Source: Paracoccaceae bacterium (GTDB lineage Bacteria; Pseudomonadota; Alphaproteobacteria; Rhodobacterales; Rhodobacteraceae). From it: DNA of 64,000 nucleotides. The notes below the pieces were generated by a model. The model was not told where the DNA came from, ran no database searches, and saw nothing but the letters and a program-made list of their open reading frames with translations. Shown one piece after another: positions 17,762 to 26,009 of the stretch; the first letter of the stretch is position 1; each line of letters begins with the position of its first letter. The DNA lies in the NCBI GenBank assembly GCA_020425085.1, contig JAGQRW010000004.1, positions 434,001-498,000 on the forward strand. The letters run 5' to 3'. Position numbers and translations under genes: made by a program.

Positions 17762-19173
17762 CAGGATACCACCACATCTGCCGCCGCCGGCAGGCGCCAG
17801 CGGTTTTTCAGCGGGGTGTTGTCAAAGCCGATGGCATCCTCAATTTCTTCGCAAAGGTTCAGCAAGGCCTCATCCTGACCTTGTTTCATCACCACCTGCA
17901 AGCCCACCGGCAGATCTTCGACCAACCCGCAAGGAAGCGATGCCGCAGGCGTACCCGCAACATTGAACGGCGAGGTGAACGGAAACGCCCCCCAAAGTTC
18001 GCTTACCTTTCGCCCGTCGATTTCAAGCGGGCGCTGTCTGATCGGAAACGCCGGAACCGAATTGGTTGGCGTCAGGATGGCGTCAAAATCGCTGAGATAG
18101 GCATCAAATCTGGCGCGATATGCCAGCAGCAGTTTTTTCGCGCCTGCAACGTCCTGATCGCTCAGGGATTTAGCGGCCTCCAAAGTGACGCGCTCATAAT
18201 CGGTCAACTCGGCCAGATCCTGATCTAGATACTGGCCGCGTTCGCGCAACTCATCATAAAGCACCAGCGGGCCAAAAACGTCTTTCCAGCCGGCAACGGG
18301 AATATCCGCCTCGATCAACTGATGGCCGGTCTGGCCTAGCCGTTTCATCGTTTGGGCAAACATCGCCTGAACCCCGGCATCGACCGGGCGATCTTCCGGT
18401 GCCGCGCAGACGGCGATCTTCAGGCCGCGACCGCTGGCTTTGCGCGTAAAGGACCGTTCGGCCAGAATGTTCAGCAACCGCCTGGCATCATCGACCGAAT
18501 GCGCCAAGGGACCAGGGCAAACGAAATCATCCATAGCGCTGCCGCCGCCTTCATCCTTCACCAGCCCGTAAGACGGCTTGAAACCAAAAACGCCGCTGAA
18601 GGCCGCCGGAATGCGGATGGAGCCGCCGCCATCCGAGCCAAGCCCGACCGAAACCAGCCCCGCCGCCACAGACGAGGCCGCGCCACCGCTGGAGCCACCC
18701 GAGGTGCGCGTGGTATCCCAGGCGTTAGTGGTATCCGGGCCAAGCAGGTTGTCGGTGGTGGCGGATTGTCCGAATTCCGCCGTGTTGGTCTTGCCGGTCA
18801 TCACCGCGCCCGATGCCCGGATGCGTTTGGCGGTGCCGGTATCCTGCGTGCTGATATGATCGCGGTATTTCAGCGAGCCATAGGTGGTAAGGTAGCCCTT
18901 GACCTCGAACGCGTCCTTGATGGAAACCGGCACGCCGGCCAAGGGACCGGCGGTATGGTTGCGATAGGCGCGTTCCGCCGCCTCGGCCTGGGTTTTGGCA
19001 AGATCGCTCATGCGCGTGACATAAACGTTCATTTCGGAATTGAACGCATCCGCCCTGGCCTCGGCCTGTTTGTACACCTCAACCGGCGACAGGGACCTGT
19101 CGCGGTAGGCGGCAATCAGTTTGGCAATCGGCCAGTAAAGCGGGCTGTCATCTGCACGGGCGCTATCAGGCAT
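17761..19173 (-). CDS. Amidase signature family enzyme
   Basis: 470 residues. The Ser-cisSer-Lys triad is visible: Lys in VSIKDAFEVKG, Ser in TSGGSSGGAASSVAAG and nucleophile Ser in GSDGGGSIRIPAAFSG. It hydrolyses an amide, releasing ammonia or an amine and a carboxylate. The ATG at 19173 (MPDSARADDSPLYW) overlaps the SDR stop by 8 bases; longer upstream frames are not needed. An amide substrate imported by the Liv system is a reasonable guess. Confidence 0.87.
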   Translation of the reverse strand: MPDSARADDSPLYWPIAKLIAAYRDRSLSPVEVYKQAEARADAFNSEMNVYVTRMSDLAKTQAEAAERAYRNHTAGPLAGVPVSIKDAFEVKGYLTTYGSLKYRDHISTQDTGTAKRIRASGAVMTGKTNTAEFGQSATTDNLLGPDTTNAWDTTRTSGGSSGGAASSVAAGLVSVGLGSDGGGSIRIPAAFSGVFGFKPSYGLVKDEGGGSAMDDFVCPGPLAHSVDDARRLLNILAERSFTRKASGRGLKIAVCAAPEDRPVDAGVQAMFAQTMKRLGQTGHQLIEADIPVAGWKDVFGPLVLYDELRERGQYLDQDLAELTDYERVTLEAAKSLSDQDVAGAKKLLLAYRARFDAYLSDFDAILTPTNSVPAFPIRQRPLEIDGRKVSELWGAFPFTSPFNVAGTPAASLPCGLVEDLPVGLQVVMKQGQDEALLNLCEEIEDAIGFDNTPLKNRWRLPAAADVVVS

Positions 19174-19924
19174 GAGGGAACACTCCTCCGGATATGCCAT
19201 AGGTTTCGCCGGTGATGTAACCGGCCTTGTCGCTGGCCAGGAAGGACACGAGGTTCGCCACGTCCTGTGGTTCACCAACCCGTCCGACAAAGGAACGATC
19301 CTGCGCATAACCGTCAAAAAACTCCTTTGGGTAAATCTTGCGCAGGAAGTCGTTGTAGATCAGGCCGGGTGCCACCGCATTGACGCGGATCCCGTGTTTG
19401 CCGTTTTCCGCCGCAGCAACCCGCGTCAGCGCCATCACCGCTGCCTTGGCCGCCGCATAGGCCGAGCCGTGTTCGACCGAACATTCCCAGGCACCGATCG
19501 ACGAGATGTTGACGATGTTGCCGCTGCCCTGACGGATCATGTGCGGCAAGGCAAAGCGCATGGCGTAAAACGTGCCGTTCAGGTCGATATCAAGGCTTTT
19601 GTGCCAGGTTTCCAACGACATTTCCGACACCGGTTCAATCTTGTTGAATCCGGCATTGTTGACCAGAACATCGAGGCTGCCGAAACGTTCGGCAACCTCG
19701 TTCATCACGGTCTCGACCCGTTTGGCATCGGTCACATCAAGATGCATGCCGATCACCTCGGCACCGGTATCGGCTGCAATCTTGGCGGCATATTCCTGAC
19801 AGCGGCGTTCATGCGCGTCTGTTACCACAACGCGCATCCCGTCCAGCGCCAACTGATTGGCGATGGCGGAGCCGATGCCGACACCGGCAGCGGCGGTGAC
19901 CAGAGCAGTTTTCATTTTTGTCAT
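19166..19924 (-). CDS. Short-chain dehydrogenase/reductase
   Basis: 252 residues. The N-terminal nucleotide site (VTAAAGVGIGSAIANQLALD) has a modified TGxxxGxG motif with AAA in place of TGG. NNAG is present, the catalytic Ser is in ISSIGAW, and Tyr-x-x-x-Lys is in YAAAKAAV. It is probably a 3-hydroxyacyl-CoA or alcohol dehydrogenase step of the catabolic operon. It starts 24 bases after the luciferase-like gene. Confidence 0.87.
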   Translation of the reverse strand: MTKMKTALVTAAAGVGIGSAIANQLALDGMRVVVTDAHERRCQEYAAKIAADTGAEVIGMHLDVTDAKRVETVMNEVAERFGSLDVLVNNAGFNKIEPVSEMSLETWHKSLDIDLNGTFYAMRFALPHMIRQGSGNIVNISSIGAWECSVEHGSAYAAAKAAVMALTRVAAAENGKHGIRVNAVAPGLIYNDFLRKIYPKEFFDGYAQDRSFVGRVGEPQDVANLVSFLASDKAGYITGETYGISGGVFPHA

Positions 19925-19948
19925 GTCACTTTTCCGATTGCCAAAGGT

Positions 19949-20962
19949 TCATTTCTTGCCCGTCACGCGCGGGATCACTTCGTTGGCGAAGGTTTCCAGC
20001 CGTTGCCTGCGCCCGCCGGAATGCAAGGGGAATGTGATCCGGTCGATATCGCAATTATCGGTAATTTCCTTGATCCGCCCGACACAGTAATCCACATCGC
20101 CGGCAATCGCTACGGTCTGGGTCCACTCATCGGTCACAACGTCCTGGTGGCCAGCATGCAGCGACAGGTGTTTTTCGAAATGGTAGTTGGCCATCACGTC
20201 ATCCCAGAGCTTCTTGTACTTCTCCCAGCCCGGCGGAATTTCCTTCCACTCGGTGAAGGTCGCCGCCTGCGTCGCCGCCCAGGAGCGCACATCGTCAAGC
20301 GCATCTTTCTGGTTGTCACGAACGCTGGTGGTACACATGAAATCAATGTCGATCTCGGAACGGTCGCGCCCAGCGGCTTTTAGCCCCTCATAAATGTATT
20401 CCAACTGCCAGTTGATCAGATCAACATCGGCAGCCCCCATCAGGATGGCGCCATCAGCAACTTCGCCCGCCAGTTTCAGGATGCGCGGCTGTGTTACCGC
20501 CAGGTAGATCGGGATCTGCCGGTCTGCCATGGCAAAATGCATCTTGTGGCCGTCGATTTCCACTTCTTCGCCGCGGAACATGCCTTTCAGCGCCAGAATG
20601 CCTTCGCGCAGTTCGGAAATCTTCGAGGGGCGCTGCCCGATCGAATTCACCGCAACCCAACCGGCACCAAGGCCGACCATGGCGCGACCGTTGGAAAGTT
20701 CATCAACCGCCGCATGACCGCAGGCGGTGACCGAAGGGTGACGGGTTTTCAGATTGGTGACCGCCGTGCCGATCTGCAGTTTCTTGGTCGCCATCGCCGT
20801 CACGTTCATCGTGGCATAGATGTCTTTCATGCCAAGCTGGTGGTCGATATACCAGATATGTTCAAAACCCAGATCATCAATCAGCGTCGCCATCTCGGCA
20901 ACATTCGTCAGCGGCTCGCGCGGGCTTACCCCTCGTGAAATTCCAAATCTCGTAACCATCAT
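19949..20962 (-). CDS. Luciferase-like (LLM) oxidoreductase, possibly F420-dependent
   Basis: 337 residues, bacterial luciferase-like TIM barrel of the F420-dependent methylene-H4MPT reductase group. Seen are FEHIWYIDHQLGMKDIYATM, MATKKLQIGTAVTNLKTRHP, GRAMVGLGAGWVAVNSIG and ADGAILMGAADV. Members use either F420H2 or FMNH2; the motifs I can see do not decide. Because the divergent operon encodes complete F420 synthesis and an F420 reductase, F420 is the likelier cofactor. It overlaps the alpha/beta hydrolase by 4 bases. Confidence 0.85.
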   Translation of the reverse strand: MMVTRFGISRGVSPREPLTNVAEMATLIDDLGFEHIWYIDHQLGMKDIYATMNVTAMATKKLQIGTAVTNLKTRHPSVTACGHAAVDELSNGRAMVGLGAGWVAVNSIGQRPSKISELREGILALKGMFRGEEVEIDGHKMHFAMADRQIPIYLAVTQPRILKLAGEVADGAILMGAADVDLINWQLEYIYEGLKAAGRDRSEIDIDFMCTTSVRDNQKDALDDVRSWAATQAATFTEWKEIPPGWEKYKKLWDDVMANYHFEKHLSLHAGHQDVVTDEWTQTVAIAGDVDYCVGRIKEITDNCDIDRITFPLHSGGRRQRLETFANEVIPRVTGKK

Positions 20963-21744
20963 GTACCTTTCCGTATAGCTTGTTGAATTGTTGCGGAATA
21001 TTGACCGGGCTGATCTACGCTCATCAGATGCCCGGCGTCCGGAATTTCGTGATATTCGGCGTTCGGCAGCTCAGCGCAGATCATGTCAGCGGCTTTTTTC
21101 GGGCAGAATGCATCCTTTTCGCCGCCGATCACAGTGACCGGGATGGCTATCTCTGCCAACAAGGGTGTCAGGGGTGAATCCGCCAGCCCGATCATCGCAC
21201 GGGCAGCATTGATATAGCCACCGCCATCGCCAACCGCCGCCAGACGCTGCGCGGTTATGGCATCCAGATCCGCAGGTGGGCGCGCAAGTTGCGAGGCGGT
21301 GTCGCCCGACAGACCCAAATCAAACGCCGGACGGTCGTCTTGCAACTGGCTAATCCTTTGTTGAAAGAAACCAACCGCCGCACGCCCGACCTTGGACGAG
21401 GTGCCGACAACGATTGCCCTGGTCATCAGATCAGGGCGCTTGGCAGCGGCCCAAAGAACGACCGTGCCGCCGAGTGAAAAGCCGACGCAAACCGCTGGCC
21501 CCGACACGTTTTCCAGAAATGCGATCAGGTCGCCGCCAAGCTGTTCCAGCGTGTTTTCCGGATGGCCAAGGCTGGTCTGCCCGTGGCCGCGCAAATCATA
21601 GGCATAGCTTTTGACATCTTTCAGATCGGCCTGCACCTGCGCCCAGCTTTGGTGATCTTCGGCCAGGCCGTGAACCAGCACGACCGGCAAACCCTTGCCT
21701 GCCATGTTATAGGTCACGTCAATATCGCGCAAGCGGGCCTTCAT
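20959..21744 (-). CDS. Alpha/beta hydrolase
   Basis: 261 residues from the ATG at 21744 (MKARLRDIDVTYNMAGKGLP). The oxyanion motif is VLVHGLAED, the nucleophile elbow GFSLGG, an acid candidate is in VIGGEKDAFCP and the catalytic His is in IPDAGHLMSVDQP. It may open a ring or lactone or cleave an ester or CoA thioester (3-oxoadipate enol-lactonase-like). ATGA overlaps exist with both neighbours, so it is part of the same translational unit. Confidence 0.86.
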   Translation of the reverse strand: MKARLRDIDVTYNMAGKGLPVVLVHGLAEDHQSWAQVQADLKDVKSYAYDLRGHGQTSLGHPENTLEQLGGDLIAFLENVSGPAVCVGFSLGGTVVLWAAAKRPDLMTRAIVVGTSSKVGRAAVGFFQQRISQLQDDRPAFDLGLSGDTASQLARPPADLDAITAQRLAAVGDGGGYINAARAMIGLADSPLTPLLAEIAIPVTVIGGEKDAFCPKKAADMICAELPNAEYHEIPDAGHLMSVDQPGQYSATIQQAIRKGT

Positions 21745-23381
21745 TCGCCCCGCCCTTCTTTGGCCAGACGGTTTTCCAGCCACTGACGGACATCGTTCTT
21801 GCGGATCTTGCCCGCAGGCGTGGTCGGCATGTCGTCGATATAAAACACATGTTCTGGCCAATGCTGTTTCGGCAGGCCGTGTTCGGCGGCAAAACGCGTC
21901 ACTTCATCAAGGTTCAGATGCCGGGCCGAGGGGCCAAAAACGGCGCAGATCCTTTCGCCCAGCCGGTCATCGGGATAGCCGATCACCGCAACGCTGGAAA
22001 CGTCGGGATGCGAAGCCAACACATCCTCGATCGGCACCGGCGAGATGTTGACGCCGCCCCGGATGATCAAATCCTTGCTGCGCCCGGTAATGCGGATATA
22101 TCCATCATTGTCCATGATCGCCCGGTCACCGACAAAAAAGAAACCTTCCTTGTCAAACAGTGCCTCGTTCAATTCAGGCTGGTTGAAATAACCATAAAAC
22201 AGCGCCGGGCCGCGCACCGTCAAATCGCCCTCGCATCCGGGTGCGGCGGGCTTGCCCGCCTCGTCGAGAATGACAATTTCCAACCCGTCCGAAGCACAGC
22301 CGGCAGTCTGATGCCGCTTGTCACTGGGGCTGGTTCCGGGGATCGAGGTGGTATATCCGCCCTCGGTCATTCCCCAGAGCACGGTAACATAGGTTTTGGG
22401 AAACTCCTGATCCGCATGCGCCAGAAGTGCCGGCGGAACCTGCGCCCCACCGCAAAGGAAATGTTTGAGCGAGTTGAGCTTGGGCAGTTCGCCGGTCTGT
22501 TTCAGTTCAATCAGGTCTTTCAGAAACGGGGTTGCCGCCGCAGTGAAGGTGCAGCCGTATTTTTCGATCAGCGCCACCGCCTCTGCTGCATTCCATTTCT
22601 GCTGAAGGATCAGCGGCAAGCCGAAATAAAGCGACATGCGGGCACCGTGGATGGCCCCGACAGAATGGCCAAGCGGTGAACCCATGAAAATCGAACCATT
22701 AGGCACCAGATCGAACCGGGCCGCCATGGTTTCGTGAAAAGCGTTCAGGCCATCCTGACTGTGCATCACCGCCTTGGGCATGCCGGTGGTGGATGAGGTG
22801 AACATGATATGATCCAACCGCTCGTCATTCGGCTTGACCGCTGGTCTGGTCGAGGCATTGTGCGACCATTCCATCGTGCCATCGTCGGCAATCTTCAGCA
22901 CGTCCACCCGGTGATCGGCACTATCGGCGGCGTGTTTCAGCACCGAACCAAGGTCGAAACCGCCAAATACATCGGTTCCCACCAGCGCCCGCGCCGAAAC
23001 CAGATTGACCACATGCGCCAGCATTCTGGCATCGGTCTTCAGCGGAATGTTGGCCGGAACCGCCCCCATCAGACGAATCGCCAGATGGGCGATCTGCCAT
23101 TCGACCCAGTTGGGAAGGATTACGATGACAACTTCGCCCGACTCTATCCCTTGCGCCCGGAATTTGGCGGCCATTGATTCAGCGGCGTTTAGAAGTTCGG
23201 CATTGGTGTAACTTTTGCCGCGATCATCGACCAGCGCCAGACGATCGGGGGTTTTCCGGGCATATTGTTGAAATCTTTCAACAATACTTCCGTTGCCCCA
23301 CCAGCCGTGGTGCCGATACATATCTGCCCGTGCGGTGCTTTTCCCCGCCTTCGCGCCATCCTGTTCCAAATCTTGCAGCAT
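21741..23381 (-). CDS. AMP-forming acyl-CoA synthetase/ligase
   Basis: About 546 residues. The adenylation motif is FTSSTTGMPKAVMHS, with VLWGMTEGGYTTS, FFVGDRAIMDNDGYIRITGR and the C-terminal catalytic Lys in TTPAGKIRKNDV. It activates a carboxylic acid to its CoA thioester, the entry step of the operon. Relatives include cyclohexanecarboxylate-, benzoate- and medium-chain acid-CoA ligases. The ATG at 23381 is chosen; TTG at 23444 would lie too near the repeat elements. It is the first gene of the minus-strand run. Confidence 0.85.
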   Translation of the reverse strand: MLQDLEQDGAKAGKSTARADMYRHHGWWGNGSIVERFQQYARKTPDRLALVDDRGKSYTNAELLNAAESMAAKFRAQGIESGEVVIVILPNWVEWQIAHLAIRLMGAVPANIPLKTDARMLAHVVNLVSARALVGTDVFGGFDLGSVLKHAADSADHRVDVLKIADDGTMEWSHNASTRPAVKPNDERLDHIMFTSSTTGMPKAVMHSQDGLNAFHETMAARFDLVPNGSIFMGSPLGHSVGAIHGARMSLYFGLPLILQQKWNAAEAVALIEKYGCTFTAAATPFLKDLIELKQTGELPKLNSLKHFLCGGAQVPPALLAHADQEFPKTYVTVLWGMTEGGYTTSIPGTSPSDKRHQTAGCASDGLEIVILDEAGKPAAPGCEGDLTVRGPALFYGYFNQPELNEALFDKEGFFFVGDRAIMDNDGYIRITGRSKDLIIRGGVNISPVPIEDVLASHPDVSSVAVIGYPDDRLGERICAVFGPSARHLNLDEVTRFAAEHGLPKQHWPEHVFYIDDMPTTPAGKIRKNDVRQWLENRLAKEGRGE

Positions 23382-23448
23382 CCCAACTTTCCGCCAGCGA
23401 CTCGAATATTTATCTACTATTACGGCATTTCTCGGTAAAAACAATACC

Positions 23449-23483
23449 TACGTCGCTTTTTAAAATGATGTACGTCGCTTTTT
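23449..23483. repeat. Two 13-bp direct repeats in the divergent promoter region
   Basis: TACGTCGCTTTTT occurs at 23449-23461 and 23471-23483, 22 bases apart, that is two helical turns on the same face. They lie between the ligase and tetR genes, beside the palindrome at 23485-23500, and may bind an activator or a second regulator. Confidence 0.7.
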
Positions 23484-23484
23484 T

Positions 23485-23500
23485 GTGATACCCGTGTCAC
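23485..23500. promoter_or_regulatory. Probable TetR operator
   Basis: GTGATACCCGTGTCAC is a 7-2-7 inverted repeat with one mismatch, between the divergent ligase operon and tetR, 60 bases before the tetR start. Size and symmetry fit TetR-family sites. It would let one repressor control both the catabolic and the F420 operons. Confidence 0.6.
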
Positions 23501-23560
23501 TTTTAGGTTGCCATTCCCGAAATCAGCACTAGAATTGCCACAGTATCAGGAGGGAATCCC

Positions 23561-24211
23561 GTGGCAGATGCACCGATCACACCCAAAGGCATACAGACCC
23601 GCAAACGGCTGATCGCTGCCGCTCGCCGGGTTATGGCGCGGGATGGCTATTCGCAGATGCGCATGGCCGATGTCGCGGTCGAGGCCGGTCTGTCGCTGGG
23701 TGCCCTTTATCGCTATTTCGCCAACAAGGAAGACCTGTTCGCCACACTGGTCGGCGATATCCATCAGGATCTGTACAGTCAAAGCGTGGCCCGCGACGTG
23801 GATTTCGCCAAGGATCCGTATAACGCGCTTTATGCCAGCAATCTGGGCTACCTCACGCTTTATTCGGAAAATCGCGATGTTCTGAAAGTATTGATGGAGG
23901 TAATGACCGTCGATGCACAGTTCCTTGATATCTGGTGGAACATGCGCCAGCGCCATATCCGGCGGTTTCTGAATGCCATGAAACGCCACCACGGCAATAT
24001 CAACCTGGATGAGCGGCTGGCCCAGCGTCAATGCGAGGCTGTCGTCTCGATGGTCGAGATGAGCGCCTATGCCTGGTTTGCCCAGGACAAGCTGAACAGC
24101 GAAACCATCACCATCGACGAAGCGGCCAAGATTGCCACTGACATCTGGTATGACACATTTTTCAAGTCCGGCACCGGCGAAGTGGCGGTGATGCGAGAGG
24201 CGTCTCGATGA
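23561..24211 (+). CDS. TetR family transcriptional regulator
   Basis: 216 residues. The N-terminal DNA-binding domain covers about residues 9-55 (TRKRLIAAARRVMARDGYSQ, MADVAVEAGLSLGALYRYFA, NKEDLF). The C-terminal ligand domain is of unknown specificity; an acyl-CoA or acid from the divergent operon is a fair guess. GTG start with AGGAGG 7 bases upstream. Its last 117 bases are duplicated at 24577-24693. It overlaps the following remnant gene by ATGA, so it heads the F420 operon. Confidence 0.92.
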   Translation: MADAPITPKGIQTRKRLIAAARRVMARDGYSQMRMADVAVEAGLSLGALYRYFANKEDLFATLVGDIHQDLYSQSVARDVDFAKDPYNALYASNLGYLTLYSENRDVLKVLMEVMTVDAQFLDIWWNMRQRHIRRFLNAMKRHHGNINLDERLAQRQCEAVVSMVEMSAYAWFAQDKLNSETITIDEAAKIATDIWYDTFFKSGTGEVAVMREASR

Positions 24212-24693
24212 AAAGTGCGGATTTGGAAAGTGCCGGACAGATCAAAGCCATTGTCGCAGGCAATTCCCCGATTCCTGCTGTCTGCCCGCCGGTCATGATG
24301 TTGACAGATACCGGCTTGCCCACAAGCAATCAGATGGTTGTGAAGCACAGCATACGGCAGCGTTGCGGCACAATTATCGACGGGATTGATATTCAAGATG
24401 CAAACAGCCGACTTGAAGTGCCGGTGCCAAAGGTGAATACCCTGATGAAAACCTGTGCAAACCGCCAGCGGCTGACGCGGGATATACCGGCATTTGCTGA
24501 TCAGATCGGGGGTAAAGTCATGGTGTTTTCATCTGTCGAACCTGCCGACATTCAGGGATTACGGCGCATCGGACCGAATAGCAAAACCATCACCATCGTC
24601 GAAGCGGTCAGAATCGCTGCCGACAACTGGTACGACACATTTTTCAAAGCCAGCACCAACAATCCGGCGGTGCAGCAGGAGGCATCCCAGTGA
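24208..24693 (+). pseudogene. Mosaic remnant: cofD 3' end + cofE 5' start + tetR 3' end, still an open 161-codon frame
   Basis: The frame encodes 161 residues with no stop. Residues 31-102 match the C-terminus of CofD in this window at about 32 of 72 positions by hand count (GLPTSN vs GLPASN, VNTLM, FADQIGG vs FADRLGE). Bases 24298-24510 align without gaps to 29432-29644. The next segment, 24520-24576, aligns to the beginning of cofE at 29656-29712 (SSVE, RIGP vs RIKP). The last 117 bases (24577-24693) align gap-free to the tetR 3' end 24095-24211, about three quarters identical (KTITIVEA vs ETITIDEA, then YDTFFK). The start overlaps the tetR stop (ATGA) and the end overlaps the next start (GTGA). 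It has no complete domain. It may survive only as a translational coupler; a real small-protein role is not excluded. Confidence 0.75.
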
Positions 24694-26009
24694 AACACGA
24701 GAACATCAACAAGTCGGACCCGATCAAGGAACGGGTAACGCGGGTCTCCGAGCGTTACCAACACCTGCTGCAAGAGGCCGAAGACCCGCATGAATGGGCC
24801 TTTGCCTGGCGTACCGAGGTCAACCGGGGTGGTTTTCGTGCGGTGGATTTCCTGATGGATGTGGTGGTCGATACTGGGCGCTGCATCGGCTGTGCCGCCT
24901 GCGTCAGCATCTGCCCGGTCGATGTGTTCGATTATGTCGATGAAAAGCCCGTCGATACCCGCGAATCCGCCTGTGTCCACTGTGTTCTCTGCGCCGAAGC
25001 ATGTCCGGTGCTGCGCCCGGCGGACAACGATCTTTCCGAAAGTCTTGATCAGCATCAGCCTTCGAAAAATGAGGGTTATGGCCCTTATTCCTATGCCTGC
25101 TATTCTCGCACCACGGATCCCGAAATCCTGGAACATGCGCAGGATGGCGGCATGGTTTCCACACTGTTGCTGCACGGATTTGAAAAGGGCACGCTGAAAG
25201 GCGCGATACTTGGCGATGTCACCGAGGAAAACAAACAGATCGGCCGCCCGAAACTGGCCCGAAACCGTGAAGAAGTGCTGGCCTGCGCAGGCTCGCGCTA
25301 TACCTATTCGCCCAATACCCTCGCCTTGCAGCAAGCGGTGCGCGATCAGTGCGGCCCGCTGGCAGTGGTCGGGGTTCCCTGTCAGGTGGATGGGGTGCGT
25401 CTGCAACAGAATTCATCGGTCCGACTGGGGCCGGTCACCTGGTACAAGCGGAACATCACACTGGTTATCGGGCTGTTCTGCTCGGAATCCTTCACCCATG
25501 AAAGCATCCAGAAACTGGGCGAGATCCTTGGCGTCGCGCCCGAGCGGATCAAGAACATCAACATCAAGGGCAAGGTGGTGGTGACGCTGGATGACGGTGA
25601 AATCATGACGACCTCGTTGAAGAAATATCGTGAATGGGCGCGCCCCGCCTGCCTTTACTGCCTGGATTACGGTGCCGAAAATTCCGACATCGCGGCTGGC
25701 GGCATCGGCCTTGACGGCTGGACCTATACCGTGGTGCGCACCGAGGCCGGTCACCGCGCCTTTCAGGCGGCGATCAAGGATGGCTGGCTGGAAACCCGCC
25801 CGCTGGAGGATGAGCCGCGCGGCGAATTCCTGATGAAAAAGTTGTCAGCCGACAAGAAGCTGAACCGCCCGCTTCCCGCGCAGATGCCCACCCTGGCTGA
25901 ACGGCAGGCGCTGAACTATCTCGACCCGAAAACATTTTACACCAAAGGACCAGGCGCGCCGGTTAGCGAAGAAACAGCCGCCCCCAAAAAAGATGGAGGC
26001 GAAAAATGA
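24690..26009 (+). CDS. FrhB-family F420 oxidoreductase with N-terminal 2x[4Fe-4S] ferredoxin domain
   Basis: 439 residues. After about 55 residues come two ferredoxin motifs, CIGCAACVSICP (Cys 65, 68, 71, 75) and CVHCVLCAEACP (Cys 95, 98, 101, 105). The rest is the FrhB/FdhB domain that binds FAD and F420: AQDGGMVSTLLLHGFEKGTL, GSRYTYSPN, VVGVPCQVDGVRLQQ, GLFCSESFTHE, and RPACLYCLDYGAENSDIAAG near the C-terminus. It should move electrons between Fe-S clusters and F420. GTG start overlapping the remnant gene; its stop overlaps korA by 4 bases. I infer that it is the electron exit of KorAB, reducing F420. It could instead run the other way as an F420H2:ferredoxin reductase. Confidence 0.85.
   Translation: MKHENINKSDPIKERVTRVSERYQHLLQEAEDPHEWAFAWRTEVNRGGFRAVDFLMDVVVDTGRCIGCAACVSICPVDVFDYVDEKPVDTRESACVHCVLCAEACPVLRPADNDLSESLDQHQPSKNEGYGPYSYACYSRTTDPEILEHAQDGGMVSTLLLHGFEKGTLKGAILGDVTEENKQIGRPKLARNREEVLACAGSRYTYSPNTLALQQAVRDQCGPLAVVGVPCQVDGVRLQQNSSVRLGPVTWYKRNITLVIGLFCSESFTHESIQKLGEILGVAPERIKNINIKGKVVVTLDDGEIMTTSLKKYREWARPACLYCLDYGAENSDIAAGGIGLDGWTYTVVRTEAGHRAFQAAIKDGWLETRPLEDEPRGEFLMKKLSADKKLNRPLPAQMPTLAERQALNYLDPKTFYTKGPGAPVSEETAAPKKDGGEK

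Noticed and set aside
24212-24300. Independent small-protein family for the first 30 codons of the mosaic gene
   Set aside because: The segment also fits CofD (IKAIVAGNSP vs KTPIVAVSP) with a three-codon gap, so it is more simply part of the cofD-derived piece.
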